A DNA stretch of 64,000 nucleotides from an uncultured Pelagibacteraceae bacterium (GCA_902571975.1 CACGED010000001.1:62001-126000), one strand, 5' to 3'; shown: positions 33,750 to 42,278, counted from the stretch's first letter. Program-made: numbers and translations. The notes: generated by a model not told the origin, from the letters alone.

Positions 33750-34661
33750 TTAATTCAAAGCTACCACAGCTGCCGCAATAGATGCTAGCCTTGCTGTCGC
33801 ATCATCTGATCTACTAGTAATTACCACTGGAACTTTTCCTCCTATAACCACTCCTGCCGCACACGCTCCCATAAAATAAATCATCATTTTAACTAGAGCG
33901 TTACCTGCTTCAACATTTGGAACTAACAATACATCTGCATCTCCTGCAACTATATTTTTTATACCTTTTATCTCTGCGGATTTTTTTGACACACTATTAT
34001 CAAATGCCAGAGGTCCAAATATATCTGCATTAAGACTCTCTTTTTCAGCTAATTCGCATATTTCTTTAGCATCAAGTGAACTTTGCATGCTGTCTAAAAC
34101 TTCTTCCGTTGCAGAAAGAATGGAGACTTTTGGTCTTGCTATTTTTATTCTATGACAAAAATCAACTACATTTTTTAAAATATGCATTTTTGTTTTAACA
34201 TTTGGATTAACGTTCAGAGCACCATCAGTTATTATTAATGGTTTGTCCTCTTTATCTAAAGTCATATGCCAAATATGACTCAATCTTTTTTTACCAATCA
34301 AATTATATTTTCGTAACAGAACTTCTTTCATTAAAATGTCAGTGTGTATATGACCTTTAACAATTATTTTGACTTTTCCATCACCAGCAAGCTTTGCCGC
34401 AATTTTGGCAGTGTTATTTTCAATTGGCTCATTTATTATTTCATATTCTGAGATATCGAATTTTAACTCCTCAGCAGTTTTTTTGATTTCTATTTCATCA
34501 CCTATAAAAACAGGGATGATCAATTTTTCTTTTACGCAATCCATTATAGATAGCATAGGAAGTCTTTTGCCTGCATTTACGATTGCTGCTTTGGCTCCTC
34601 TTTTTTGATGAGCGATATCAAGTAAATTGAATGGACAGACTGTTGATTTATCTGAAAGCAT
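33750..34661 (-). CDS. Phosphate acetyl/butyryltransferase family protein
   Basis: A 303-residue enzyme of the Pta/Ptb family, which exchanges phosphate and CoA on short acyl groups. Typical parts are KGHIHTDILMKEVL, LIITDGALNVNPNVKTK, SATEEVLDSMQSSLDA, LAFDNSVSKKSAEIKGI and ADVLLVPNVEAGNALVKMMIYFMGA. In sulfonate degraders a Pta converts the acetyl phosphate made by sulfoacetaldehyde acetyltransferase (Xsc) into acetyl-CoA; no xsc gene is in the window. The next leftward gene is the HisD-family gene 42 bp away, so they may be co-transcribed. The start at 34661 has no clear ribosome-binding site. Confidence 0.87.
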   Translation of the reverse strand: MLSDKSTVCPFNLLDIAHQKRGAKAAIVNAGKRLPMLSIMDCVKEKLIIPVFIGDEIEIKKTAEELKFDISEYEIINEPIENNTAKIAAKLAGDGKVKIIVKGHIHTDILMKEVLLRKYNLIGKKRLSHIWHMTLDKEDKPLIITDGALNVNPNVKTKMHILKNVVDFCHRIKIARPKVSILSATEEVLDSMQSSLDAKEICELAEKESLNADIFGPLAFDNSVSKKSAEIKGIKNIVAGDADVLLVPNVEAGNALVKMMIYFMGACAAGVVIGGKVPVVITSRSDDATARLASIAAAVVALN

Positions 34662-34725
34662 TTGAATTTATATATACTAAATTAATAAAAAAACTAATAT
34701 AGTATTATTAATATAAGGATAAATA

Positions 34726-35574
34726 GTGGAAGTAGTTACAAAAATAGCTCCGATCGCGCTAGCTCTTATAATGTTAGGTCTTGGATTAGGATTGAAGGGA
34801 CGTGACTTTTTGAGAGTAATCAATAATCCTAAAGATTTTATAATTGGCTTTGTCTGTCAATTGATACTTTTACCAATAGTTGCGTTTATAATTGTATTAA
34901 TATTAGATTTACCAATTGAAATCGCTGTAGGCGTTATGATTATTGCTGCAGCACCAGGAGGCGTTACTTCTAATGTAATGACAAAATTTGCAAATGGAGA
35001 TGTTGCGTTATCTGTCTCATTAACAGCTATAATAAGTTTGATTAGCATTATTTCAGTACCCTTTATTATTTTTAAATCAGCTGATTTATTAGGAGTTACA
35101 AATGTATCTTCTGATATCACCATGACTGGAATTGCATTAAAAATGGCTCTAGTTGTTACGGTGCCTGTAGTTTTAGGAATGATAATTAGAAAATTTGCAG
35201 AGAATTTCATTTCATCAAATATTTCTATAATCGAGAAGATTACATTTATTTTATTTGTAATTGTTTTTGCAGCAATATTAATTGAAGAAAAAGATAATAT
35301 TTTAAATTATTTCAAACAAGCAGGTATAGCAGTCCTTATTCTCAACATAGTTATGATGACATTGGCATATTATATAGCAAAGCTATTAGCTACTGGCATA
35401 AAACAAAGAAAGTGTATTTCAATTGAGTGTGGACTTCAAAATGGAACATTAGCAATATTTGTGGCTACACAAATATTTAGCGATATCACCTACATCATTC
35501 CAACAGCAGCATATGCTCTTATAATGTACATAACGGGATTTATTTTAATTTTTATTCTAAGAAGGTATAATTAG
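34726..35574 (+). CDS. Bile acid:sodium symporter (BASS)-family transporter
   Basis: A 282-residue membrane protein with eight or nine helices. IIAAAPGGVTSNVMTKFANGDVALSVSLTAIISLISI is the conserved BASS segment with the sodium-site crossover, and IECGLQNGTLAIFVATQIF near the C-terminus is its counterpart in the second repeat. The start codon is GTG with AAGGA 6 bp upstream. BASS proteins carry organic anions (bile acids, pyruvate, oxo acids); a sulfonate or carboxylate substrate would suit the neighbourhood. It is divergent from the phosphate acyltransferase gene and convergent with the regulator gene, 3 bp from its end. Confidence 0.87.
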   Translation: MEVVTKIAPIALALIMLGLGLGLKGRDFLRVINNPKDFIIGFVCQLILLPIVAFIIVLILDLPIEIAVGVMIIAAAPGGVTSNVMTKFANGDVALSVSLTAIISLISIISVPFIIFKSADLLGVTNVSSDITMTGIALKMALVVTVPVVLGMIIRKFAENFISSNISIIEKITFILFVIVFAAILIEEKDNILNYFKQAGIAVLILNIVMMTLAYYIAKLLATGIKQRKCISIECGLQNGTLAIFVATQIFSDITYIIPTAAYALIMYITGFILIFILRRYN

Positions 35575-35577
35575 GGC

Positions 35578-36537
35578 TTAATTAGTATCGATTTGCTCAA
35601 AAATCTTAGAAATTAAATAAGATAAAGACAGGAAGTTTTGCTGTTGTAATTTCAATGTATCGTTTAAAGCTTTACCTTGCATATTAATTGAAAATTGTTT
35701 CTTTTTATTAACAACTATATAATCGTTTTTTAATAAGTAAGTTAATTTTCTAACTACTGTTGGTCTAGGAATATGAGTTATTTCTGAAATTGACATTGTA
35801 TTAACGCCAATATCTTTATTTTTTAGGAAATTTTTATTCCATTCTACAAAATCTAAATTTTTTCCTTCAGACTTACTAGGGGCGTCACTTGCATTGATTG
35901 AATGACATACTATAACCATCCCAACAGAATATGTTTCAAGATCTCCTAACTGAATTTTCCATCTAGTTGTTAATGTAAAAATAAATTTATAAAAATAGTA
36001 CCAACAATATGAAAAATTATCCTTTATAAGAGTAGACATTTCATCAATATTAAATGATTTATTAGTTAATTTCTTATTTTCAAATATTTCAGAGATCTTT
36101 ACTAAAAGGACACTTAAATTTTTAAGAGTATTTTTAGGCTGAACTAATCTGTATGCAGATCTATCTATATAAATTTTTTTTCCTGTCTTTTGTAGAACTC
36201 CAATTTTTTCAAGGTCTATGATTTTTCTTCGGGTACTTTCTTTTGGAATATTTAAACTTTTAGATATTTCAATTATATTTATTCGATCTAATTCCAATGA
36301 TTTGTCATACAAAAAAAAATTATCGTAACTTTCTACTTTATTTGTTTTTATGTATTGCTCAAAATCTTTGTTAATTAAGTAAAGAATAATTCTATATTTA
36401 TCTATGTCATGGAATGTTTCATATGAAGAATTCATCCACTCCGACAAGAGTTTGATGTAACTTGGAGCTATTATTCTAAAATTTTCTCTAAATAATTTAT
36501 TTAACTTATTTTCGTTAAACTCTTTTAAATTTATCAT
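35578..36537 (-). CDS. Double winged-helix transcriptional regulator
   Basis: A 319-residue protein with two separate helix-turn-helix segments: residues 88-124 (IIEISKSLNIPKESTRRKI followed by a wing KTGKKIYI) and residues 248-285 (MSISEITHIPRPTVVRKL followed by KKKQFSI). Between them is a helical, aromatic-rich region (about 140-215) that may bind a ligand or dimerise. The two HTH units resemble each other (a S-R/P-x-x-R-K pattern), suggesting internal duplication. I cannot name the family. Three copies of a 14-bp motif lie in its upstream spacer and one upstream of the aminotransferase gene, so it probably regulates itself and that locus. Confidence 0.78.
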   Translation of the reverse strand: MINLKEFNENKLNKLFRENFRIIAPSYIKLLSEWMNSSYETFHDIDKYRIILYLINKDFEQYIKTNKVESYDNFFLYDKSLELDRINIIEISKSLNIPKESTRRKIIDLEKIGVLQKTGKKIYIDRSAYRLVQPKNTLKNLSVLLVKISEIFENKKLTNKSFNIDEMSTLIKDNFSYCWYYFYKFIFTLTTRWKIQLGDLETYSVGMVIVCHSINASDAPSKSEGKNLDFVEWNKNFLKNKDIGVNTMSISEITHIPRPTVVRKLTYLLKNDYIVVNKKKQFSINMQGKALNDTLKLQQQNFLSLSYLISKIFEQIDTN

Positions 36538-36551
36538 TAAATTTCCCGCAA

Positions 36552-36565
36552 TTCATTTTAGACAC
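36552..36565 (+). promoter_or_regulatory. Operator candidate, copy A
   Basis: TTCATTTTAGACAC, 14 bp upstream of the regulator's start codon. It shares ATTTT-GACA with copies C and D and the final GACAC with copies B and C. Its position close to the regulator start fits autorepression. Confidence 0.5.
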
Positions 36566-36570
36566 ACAAT

Positions 36571-36584
36571 CCCAAAATGGACAC
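36571..36584 (+). promoter_or_regulatory. Operator candidate, copy B
   Basis: CCCAAAATGGACAC. It equals copy C except that the central AAA is TTT there, so both have the form CCCA-WWW-TGGACAC and the two outer blocks are the conserved contacts. Confidence 0.55.
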
Positions 36585-36601
36585 AAAATAATTATTTGCA
36601 A

Positions 36602-36615
36602 CCCATTTTGGACAC
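36602..36615 (+). promoter_or_regulatory. Operator candidate, copy C
   Basis: CCCATTTTGGACAC, 31 bp after copy B start to start and 44 bp before the ATG of the small membrane protein at 36660. Read on the minus strand it is nearly the same as the site at 43319-43332. Confidence 0.55.
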
Positions 36616-36659
36616 TGATTAAATTTTATCATGATTTAATTGTGTTTTAATGATCGCTC

Positions 36660-36872
36660 ATGAGTTATAATAAAAACATAAGAGCATCTGATATTGAAAT
36701 TTCTTCTCAATTAACAGGTGACGTAAATATTGATACCCCTCAAAAAGTAGATATCAGTGCTCTTAAACTCAGATTAGCCAAAAAAGAAAAAAAAGAAAAT
36801 ATAAAGAGTAGAGTAATCATTTTATCAATTTTTTGTTTCTTAGGATCAATTGGATATTTTATATCCAATTAA
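36660..36872 (+). CDS. Small single-pass membrane protein of unknown function
   Basis: A 70-residue protein not recognised. The N-terminal 40 residues are polar (DIEISSQLTGDVNIDTPQKVD), followed by a strongly basic stretch with KLRLAKKEKKENIKSR and a C-terminal hydrophobic helix (about residues 51-68) that would anchor it in the membrane with the N-terminus in the cytosol. It is divergent from the regulator gene and shares the 122-bp spacer that holds three operator copies, so it is likely to be under the same regulator. The SMR-fold gene follows 90 bp downstream in the same direction. Confidence 0.6.
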   Translation: MSYNKNIRASDIEISSQLTGDVNIDTPQKVDISALKLRLAKKEKKENIKSRVIILSIFCFLGSIGYFISN

Positions 36873-36962
36873 TTTTAATCAAACTCTCATCTAATCAAAA
36901 ACTAAGCTTTATATGTGCATATCAGTTATTGTAAAAATTAATAATTAGTTAATAATATTATT

Positions 36963-37298
36963 ATGAAACCATTTGCAGGATATCTAATTTTGGCTTTAGG
37001 AATCATGACCGGAATAGCTGCAAACAGTTTTGCAAAGATTTCAGATGGTTTTACAAAGCTGACACCAACTATTGCTTGTTTACTTTTAATGAGCGTTACA
37101 ATGTTTTCTCTGGCTAAAGCAATGTCAGTGATACCTGTAGCATTTAGTTATTCAACTTACAGCGGGCTAACAGTTGCGGGTGTAGTTTTGTTTGGGATAT
37201 TAAAATATAATCAAGTTCCTAATATTTATGGATTAATTGGTATTTGCTTAATTGTAACTGGGGTTATAATGGTGAATTATCTAGGACGAGCAGGTTAA
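36963..37298 (+). CDS. SMR-fold membrane protein lacking the conserved Glu, second copy
   Basis: A 111-residue four-helix membrane protein, paralogous to the one at 7867-8202: both have the FAK...GFT turn after helix 1, a Pro-containing IPV segment in helix 3, and an IIG/LIG-LI-SGV-NLxG end. The Glu that sits eight residues before the conserved Lys in EmrE is Gly17 here too. The shared substitution in both copies argues for a distinct subfamily rather than random decay. The gene ends 9 bp before the end of the convergent dehydrogenase gene. Substrate unknown. Confidence 0.8.
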   Translation: MKPFAGYLILALGIMTGIAANSFAKISDGFTKLTPTIACLLLMSVTMFSLAKAMSVIPVAFSYSTYSGLTVAGVVLFGILKYNQVPNIYGLIGICLIVTGVIMVNYLGRAG

Positions 37299-37307
37299 CA
37301 ATTTAAT

Positions 37308-38312
37308 CTATTTCAATAGAATTCGAATATCCTCCATTATATTATCTGGAATTTTAATTTCAGATTTATAATTCTTTTTATATCTTCTTAATTTGTTTTC
37401 TCCTGGATATAATATTTCTTTAAGTCCTTTTAATTTAGGAAGTTTTTTAATTCTTTTTATATTTTCTTTAATTCTTTTTTTATAATTTTGTTGAAATAAG
37501 TTCGCTTTCATTACAATAAATAAATGACCAATATTTTGTGGGCCAGAAAAATCATCAAAAGGATCTTTTACTTTCCCACCATGGTTACCTCCTGTATAAA
37601 CACCGCTTAATATATCTACCATCCATGCAAGTCCTGATCCTCTAAACCCTGCTATAGGAAGTTGAACACCTTCAAGTGCTTTTTTAGCATCTGTTGTCGG
37701 ATTACCAAATTTATCCAAAGCAACACCTTCAGGTATTTTTGAATTAGATCTTGATGCAACTCTTATTTTTCCTCTATTAATCATTGAGACAGATGTATCT
37801 AATATAAATGGAACTTTAGAACCAGTTGGTGATCCAAAACAAATAGGATTTGTGCCAAATAAAGATTTTATAGCACCATGTGGAGCAATAGCCGGCGGTG
37901 CATTAGTGAATACTAAAGCTATCATGTTTTTTTTTACAGCTTGTTCAGCGTAATATCCAGACATTCCGTAATGGCCACTGTTTTTGACTGCAACCAATCC
38001 TATTCCTGTTTTCTTAGCATTTTTTATGGCTTTTTTTATTGCTGTATCCGCAGCAACAAATCCAATGCTGTCATCTGCATTTATATGAGTAACAGATTGG
38101 GAAATATTTTTTAGTTTGATTTTAGGTCTTGGATTAATCAGTTTTTTTTGAATACGATCACAGTACATTTTTAATCTAGATAATCCATGAGTTGGAGCAC
38201 CTACTAATTCAGCATTAATTATTGCATCAGCACAAATATCTGCGTGTTTTTTTGAAAGTTTAAATTTATGAAATATTTTAATAATAGTCTTTTTAAGTTT
38301 GTTTTTTTCCAT
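37308..38312 (-). CDS. Malate/L-lactate/sulfolactate dehydrogenase family protein
   Basis: A 334-residue NAD(P)-dependent dehydrogenase of the Ldh2/ComC family. Signature parts: ELVGAPTHGLSRLKMYCDRI near the N-terminus, VAVKNSGHYGMSGYYAEQA with the catalytic His region, TNAPPAIAPHGAIKSLFGTNPI, and GFRGSGLAWMVDILSGVYTG. The family includes malate, ureidoglycolate, 2,3-diketogulonate and (R)- or (L)-sulfolactate dehydrogenases. Proximity to a Tau-type importer, an HpsN candidate and an aminotransferase makes sulfolactate a plausible substrate, but the sequence alone does not decide. It follows the epoxide-hydrolase-like gene by 1 bp. Confidence 0.85.
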   Translation of the reverse strand: MEKNKLKKTIIKIFHKFKLSKKHADICADAIINAELVGAPTHGLSRLKMYCDRIQKKLINPRPKIKLKNISQSVTHINADDSIGFVAADTAIKKAIKNAKKTGIGLVAVKNSGHYGMSGYYAEQAVKKNMIALVFTNAPPAIAPHGAIKSLFGTNPICFGSPTGSKVPFILDTSVSMINRGKIRVASRSNSKIPEGVALDKFGNPTTDAKKALEGVQLPIAGFRGSGLAWMVDILSGVYTGGNHGGKVKDPFDDFSGPQNIGHLFIVMKANLFQQNYKKRIKENIKRIKKLPKLKGLKEILYPGENKLRRYKKNYKSEIKIPDNIMEDIRILLK

Positions 38313-38313
38313 C

Positions 38314-39462
38314 TTAAATATTTAAATCTTTATTAAAAAATGATCTTATATCATTAACTAATAAATCTGGCTCCTCAAGAGCCGCAAAGTGCCCACCTTT
38401 CTTCATTTTTGTCCATCTTTTAACATTAAAAATTCTTTTTACATAAGATTTAGGAGGCCAACTCAACATTTCTTTTGGAAATTCTGCAATTGCAGTAGGT
38501 ATTCTAATTTTCTTAAAATTTTTTGGGAAAGGTCTCCCACCTTCTTCTCTTCTGCCAAAATAAATCCAAGCTGCAGAATTAAAAGTTTTTGTTAATATAT
38601 AAATCATAATATTAGTTAGCAACAAATCCCTTGAGTAAACATTTTCAATATTACCTTTTTTTAAGTCTGACCATGCGTAAAACTTTTCTAATATCCATGC
38701 AGCAGTACCCACTGGGCTATCTATCATTGCATAACTCAATGACTGAGGTTTGGTTGCCTGTTGTGTCCTATATCCCTCTTGCATAATTTGCTCTTTAGCA
38801 AATCTTTTTTCCCATTTTTTTTCTTTTAAAGTTATTGCTCCTTTTGGATGTCTCATATTTAAACAATTTACATGAATAGCTTTACAATTATTATAATGAT
38901 CATGTCCTAACCAGTTACAAACAGCAGAACCCCAGTCTCCACCCTGAGCAAAATAATTTTTATATCCCAGTTTTTTAGTCATTAATTTATTCATAATTTT
39001 TGCAATTTTTTTTGGACCAATTGGTTTTTTAGGTGTTCCAGAAAATCCAAATCCAGGTAGAGAGGGGACTACTACATCAAAACTCTCTTCTTTATTCCCT
39101 CCAAATTTTTCAGGATGAGTTAGTTTTTCTAGGATATGTAAAAATTCAACAAAACTTCCAGGCCATCCATGAAGAATAAGCAATGGATTTGGTTTTTTCC
39201 CACTACCATTTTGCTTAATAAAATGAATATTAATGCCATCTACATTAGTAGTATAATTGTTAAATTTATTGATTTTTTTTTCTTGTAAATTCCAATTAAA
39301 TTTAGAGGTCCAGTATTTCGAAATTTTTTTTAAATAAGCATGATTTGTTCCATGTAACCATCCATTCATCTGTTGAATGTCATTAAATGGAAATTCCCTA
39401 ACTTTTTTATAGATATTATTTAAGGTTTTTTTTGAAACATTTACCTTAAATTTTTTTATCAT
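38314..39462 (-). CDS. Epoxide-hydrolase-like alpha/beta hydrolase
   Basis: A 382-residue enzyme with the N-terminal epoxide-hydrolase domain (VREFPFNDIQQMNGWLHG, WTSKFNW) followed by an alpha/beta-hydrolase core: LLILHGWPGSFVEF oxyanion motif, GGDWGSAV with the nucleophilic Asp, and a C-terminal KKGGHFAALEEP with the catalytic His. These agree with microsomal-type epoxide hydrolases, which open epoxides to diols. The N-terminus has no secretion signal. It lies 11 bp after the end of the Tau-type permease gene in the same direction, so it is probably co-transcribed with the importer, an unusual pairing. Confidence 0.85.
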   Translation of the reverse strand: MIKKFKVNVSKKTLNNIYKKVREFPFNDIQQMNGWLHGTNHAYLKKISKYWTSKFNWNLQEKKINKFNNYTTNVDGINIHFIKQNGSGKKPNPLLILHGWPGSFVEFLHILEKLTHPEKFGGNKEESFDVVVPSLPGFGFSGTPKKPIGPKKIAKIMNKLMTKKLGYKNYFAQGGDWGSAVCNWLGHDHYNNCKAIHVNCLNMRHPKGAITLKEKKWEKRFAKEQIMQEGYRTQQATKPQSLSYAMIDSPVGTAAWILEKFYAWSDLKKGNIENVYSRDLLLTNIMIYILTKTFNSAAWIYFGRREEGGRPFPKNFKKIRIPTAIAEFPKEMLSWPPKSYVKRIFNVKRWTKMKKGGHFAALEEPDLLVNDIRSFFNKDLNI

Positions 39463-39473
39463 TAATTATTGTA

Positions 39474-41399
39474 TTAACCCTTTCCTCGCCACGGAATAGT
39501 TCTGTCAATTATTTTTCTTAGAGTAATATCGAACAATAACCCCAACATTCCCATAATAAAAATCGTTATCCAAATTACTTCATATTGAAAATATTTTTTT
39601 GCAACATTTTCAACAAATCCAATACCCGTTGTTCCAGCTAAAAATTCAGCAGCAACCAAAGTTCCCCAACACATTCCAACAGCGACTCTAATTCCAGTAA
39701 GAATTTCAGGTAAAGAATTTGGAAATATAACATGTCTTAGTATTTGTCTTTTAGAAGCACCTAAAGAATGGGCAGCGTGAATTTTAGATAATTGTGTTCC
39801 TGATGCCCCAGCTCTTGCTGAAATAATCATAATTGATAGTGAAACCATGAATAACAAAAAAACTTTTCCAGTATTATCAATTCCAAGTACTGAAATTATA
39901 AGTGGAGCCCAAGCTAACGGAGGTACTGGTCTATATAACTCAATCAAGGGATCAAAGAAACCTTTAGCAAATCGGTTTAGACCCATAAACAAACCTAATG
40001 GAACCCCTATAATTATTCCAAAAACCAATCCTAAAAATACTCTTAAGAACGAGTCCCATATATGACCATAAGGAACAGGTATCTTGAATAGTTTAAAATC
40101 ACCAGTAACAACTTTTAAAACTTTACCTTTAAAGTTTTCTTTGACTATCCCTTCGCTTGTATGAACAGGGTATTCGCCTGGCAAAATATCAGCAATCCAA
40201 TCTGGTAAAATAAATCCAACTATTGAACTAACATCAATCATTTCTATCCAGAGAAGAGGTATATTTTTATAACCAACACTTGGATTAGACATTAGGATAA
40301 ATTTATTTAATGTGTCTGACGGTTTGGGTAACCATCTCCCAGAACCTTGTTCCGAGCAACTCGGACCACTCGCAACAATTGTTCCAGCTGGAAATAAAAC
40401 AATATCAATTAATCTAAGACCAGCTTGTTCTTTCTCCTGAAGATCATCAAATTCAATAATCGCATTTTGCATTTCATTTAGTGCATTTGGCGGATAAATG
40501 CTTGCAAATTCAATTCTTCTTGCAATTTTGACTATATTTTTAGCATAATCTGAAGCAATTTCCTCATTATCATCTAAACTTTTTCTATAAGCTTTAACTT
40601 CATCTTTCAGATCTTTTATTGAACTTTTGAACTGTGGATTATGATTTCTTAATTTAAAAAATTTATCATTAATTTTTTTTAGTTCCTCTGCAGCAGCTTG
40701 AAATTTTAAACCTTTTAAGGTTTCTGCAACAAATGGAACTTCAATAGTGTTTTCTATAGTACCAGTTCCTGATCTAACTGTTGTTATACCCCAGTTACCT
40801 TGTTCAGATATTGCTTTTAACCGTTCACTTTTTTTAACTTCTGTTTCAAATGGATAATCTTCTTTTTTAAAATCTGAACTTAATTGTTTAATCTCATTTG
40901 TCATTTCACTTATTTTAATTTTAGTATCCATTTCAATTAAATCCTCATTAGTTAATAAGGGAATTAATTTTTTTGTTTTATTTATATATCCAACCAAAAT
41001 TGTTTTTTGTTGATTACTAAGATCTTTAGAATTTTGTATTTCAGTTGTTATTTTTTGAAGATTTTTATTTTCAATCTTTATGATCGATGTACTTTTAAAC
41101 TCTCTTTCCTCTATCGGAAATTGATATTTTAATCCTAACAGTGATTCATTTATTTTAGCAACTTGACATAATTCATTTGCTGATTTTGGATAAAAACCTT
41201 TTGCTATATCCCAAGAGTAATAAAGCCATACTAGTAGTATTGCAGCGCTTCCAACAATAACCCAATGGGTTCCACCTTTGGCTCTTTCAGGATTACCAAA
41301 TACTGCATCAACTTTCTCAGTTTGTATTAATCTTCTGCCGTACATAATGCATCCAATTATGGATACAAATATAAGTATGGTTATTATTTGGGTTAACAT
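39474..41399 (-). CDS. tauC: Tau-type ABC transporter permease with large extracytoplasmic insertion
   Basis: A 641-residue permease, more than twice the usual TauC/SsuC length. Two membrane helices (about 4-20 and 47-64) are followed by about 350 mostly helical, Lys/Glu-rich residues that should lie outside the membrane and may form coiled coils. The standard transport domain starts near residue 440: GHIWDSFLRVFLGLVFGIIIGVPLGL, ELYRPVPPLAWAPLIISVLGI, EAA loop AAHSLGASKRQILRHVIFPNSLPEI, and the end IIDRTIPWRGKG. It is encoded directly after the ATPase gene with adjoining stop and start codons. The ligand is probably taurine or another sulfonate; nitrate or amino-sulfonate relatives are possible. 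Confidence 0.85.
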   Translation of the reverse strand: MLTQIITILIFVSIIGCIMYGRRLIQTEKVDAVFGNPERAKGGTHWVIVGSAAILLVWLYYSWDIAKGFYPKSANELCQVAKINESLLGLKYQFPIEEREFKSTSIIKIENKNLQKITTEIQNSKDLSNQQKTILVGYINKTKKLIPLLTNEDLIEMDTKIKISEMTNEIKQLSSDFKKEDYPFETEVKKSERLKAISEQGNWGITTVRSGTGTIENTIEVPFVAETLKGLKFQAAAEELKKINDKFFKLRNHNPQFKSSIKDLKDEVKAYRKSLDDNEEIASDYAKNIVKIARRIEFASIYPPNALNEMQNAIIEFDDLQEKEQAGLRLIDIVLFPAGTIVASGPSCSEQGSGRWLPKPSDTLNKFILMSNPSVGYKNIPLLWIEMIDVSSIVGFILPDWIADILPGEYPVHTSEGIVKENFKGKVLKVVTGDFKLFKIPVPYGHIWDSFLRVFLGLVFGIIIGVPLGLFMGLNRFAKGFFDPLIELYRPVPPLAWAPLIISVLGIDNTGKVFLLFMVSLSIMIISARAGASGTQLSKIHAAHSLGASKRQILRHVIFPNSLPEILTGIRVAVGMCWGTLVAAEFLAGTTGIGFVENVAKKYFQYEVIWITIFIMGMLGLLFDITLRKIIDRTIPWRGKG

Positions 41400-42197
41400 T
41401 TAGTTTTCTTTTCCCATAATTTCTTCTTCCATATTCCAAATCATGGATAAAATTTCTTCACGCTTAGATGAAAATTCTTTATTTTTTTTTATTTCTCTTA
41501 AATCTTCCTTTAAACCCATTTCTGCAAAAGGTAGATTGTATTCTTTATGTATCCTTCCTGGTCTTGGCGCCATTACATATAGTCTTTCACCAAGTAATAA
41601 CGCTTCTTCAACAGAGTGAGTAATTAAGATGATAGTTTTTCCTGTCTCTTTCCAAATTTTAAGAACTAAAGATTGCATCTTTTCTCTAGTTAATGCATCT
41701 AACGCACCTAATGGCTCATCCATCAATATTAAATCAGGATCATTTATTAAACATCTGGCAAGAGCTACTCTTTGCTGCATTCCACCTGATAATTGGTAAG
41801 TAGGAGTGTTACCAAACCCTTTTAGGCCAACAATTTCTAACCATTCTTCAACTCTTTTTGCAGTTTTTATTGGATCTTCTTTTTTCATCCTAAGTCCAAA
41901 ATCAACATTTTCTGCAACTGTTAACCACTCAAATAAAGCTCCTTGCTGGAAAACCATTCCTCTTTCAACTCCTGGACCATTAATTTCATTGCCAGCTAAA
42001 ACAATAGAGCCTGAGGTAGGTCTCAAAAATCCTGCAGCAATATTTAAAAGAGTGGTTTTTCCACATCCTGAAGGTCCAAGAACTGTTAGAAGTTCTCCCT
42101 TTTTTAGAGTAAAATTTACATCTTTTAAAGCGTGAACAGTTTCTCCTTTGGGAGTTTTAAAAATCATATTTAGATCTTTGGAAACTAAGTCACTCAT
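41400..42197 (-). CDS. tauB: Tau-type ABC transporter ATP-binding protein
   Basis: A 265-residue ATPase of the TauB/SsuB/NrtD group: Walker A GPSGCGKTT (about residue 41), the Q-loop MVFQQGALFEWLTVAENV, signature QLSGGMQQRVALARCL, Walker B LILMDEPLGALDA and switch His in LITHSVEEALLLG, with APRPGRIHKEY in the C-terminus as usual for this group. It lies between the binding-protein gene (81 bp upstream, with a hairpin in between) and the long permease gene that follows directly. It powers import of a sulfonate or similar compound. Confidence 0.92.
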   Translation of the reverse strand: MSDLVSKDLNMIFKTPKGETVHALKDVNFTLKKGELLTVLGPSGCGKTTLLNIAAGFLRPTSGSIVLAGNEINGPGVERGMVFQQGALFEWLTVAENVDFGLRMKKEDPIKTAKRVEEWLEIVGLKGFGNTPTYQLSGGMQQRVALARCLINDPDLILMDEPLGALDALTREKMQSLVLKIWKETGKTIILITHSVEEALLLGERLYVMAPRPGRIHKEYNLPFAEMGLKEDLREIKKNKEFSSKREEILSMIWNMEEEIMGKEN

Positions 42198-42222
42198 AGA
42201 AACTTTATATAAAACTTATGTT

Positions 42223-42256
42223 AAAAAAAATAGGCGCTAAATAATTAGCGCCTATT
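42223..42256 (-). terminator. Intercistronic terminator-like hairpin after tauA
   Basis: AATAGGCGCTAA and its complement form a 12-bp perfect stem with a 4-nt loop at 42229-42256. On the minus strand it is followed by a run of eight or more T residues (the A-run at 42223-42230), so it is a proper intrinsic terminator, presumably partly read through to allow tauB and tauC expression. Confidence 0.75.
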
Positions 42257-42278
42257 AAATTTGTTTTACTCTTTAATA

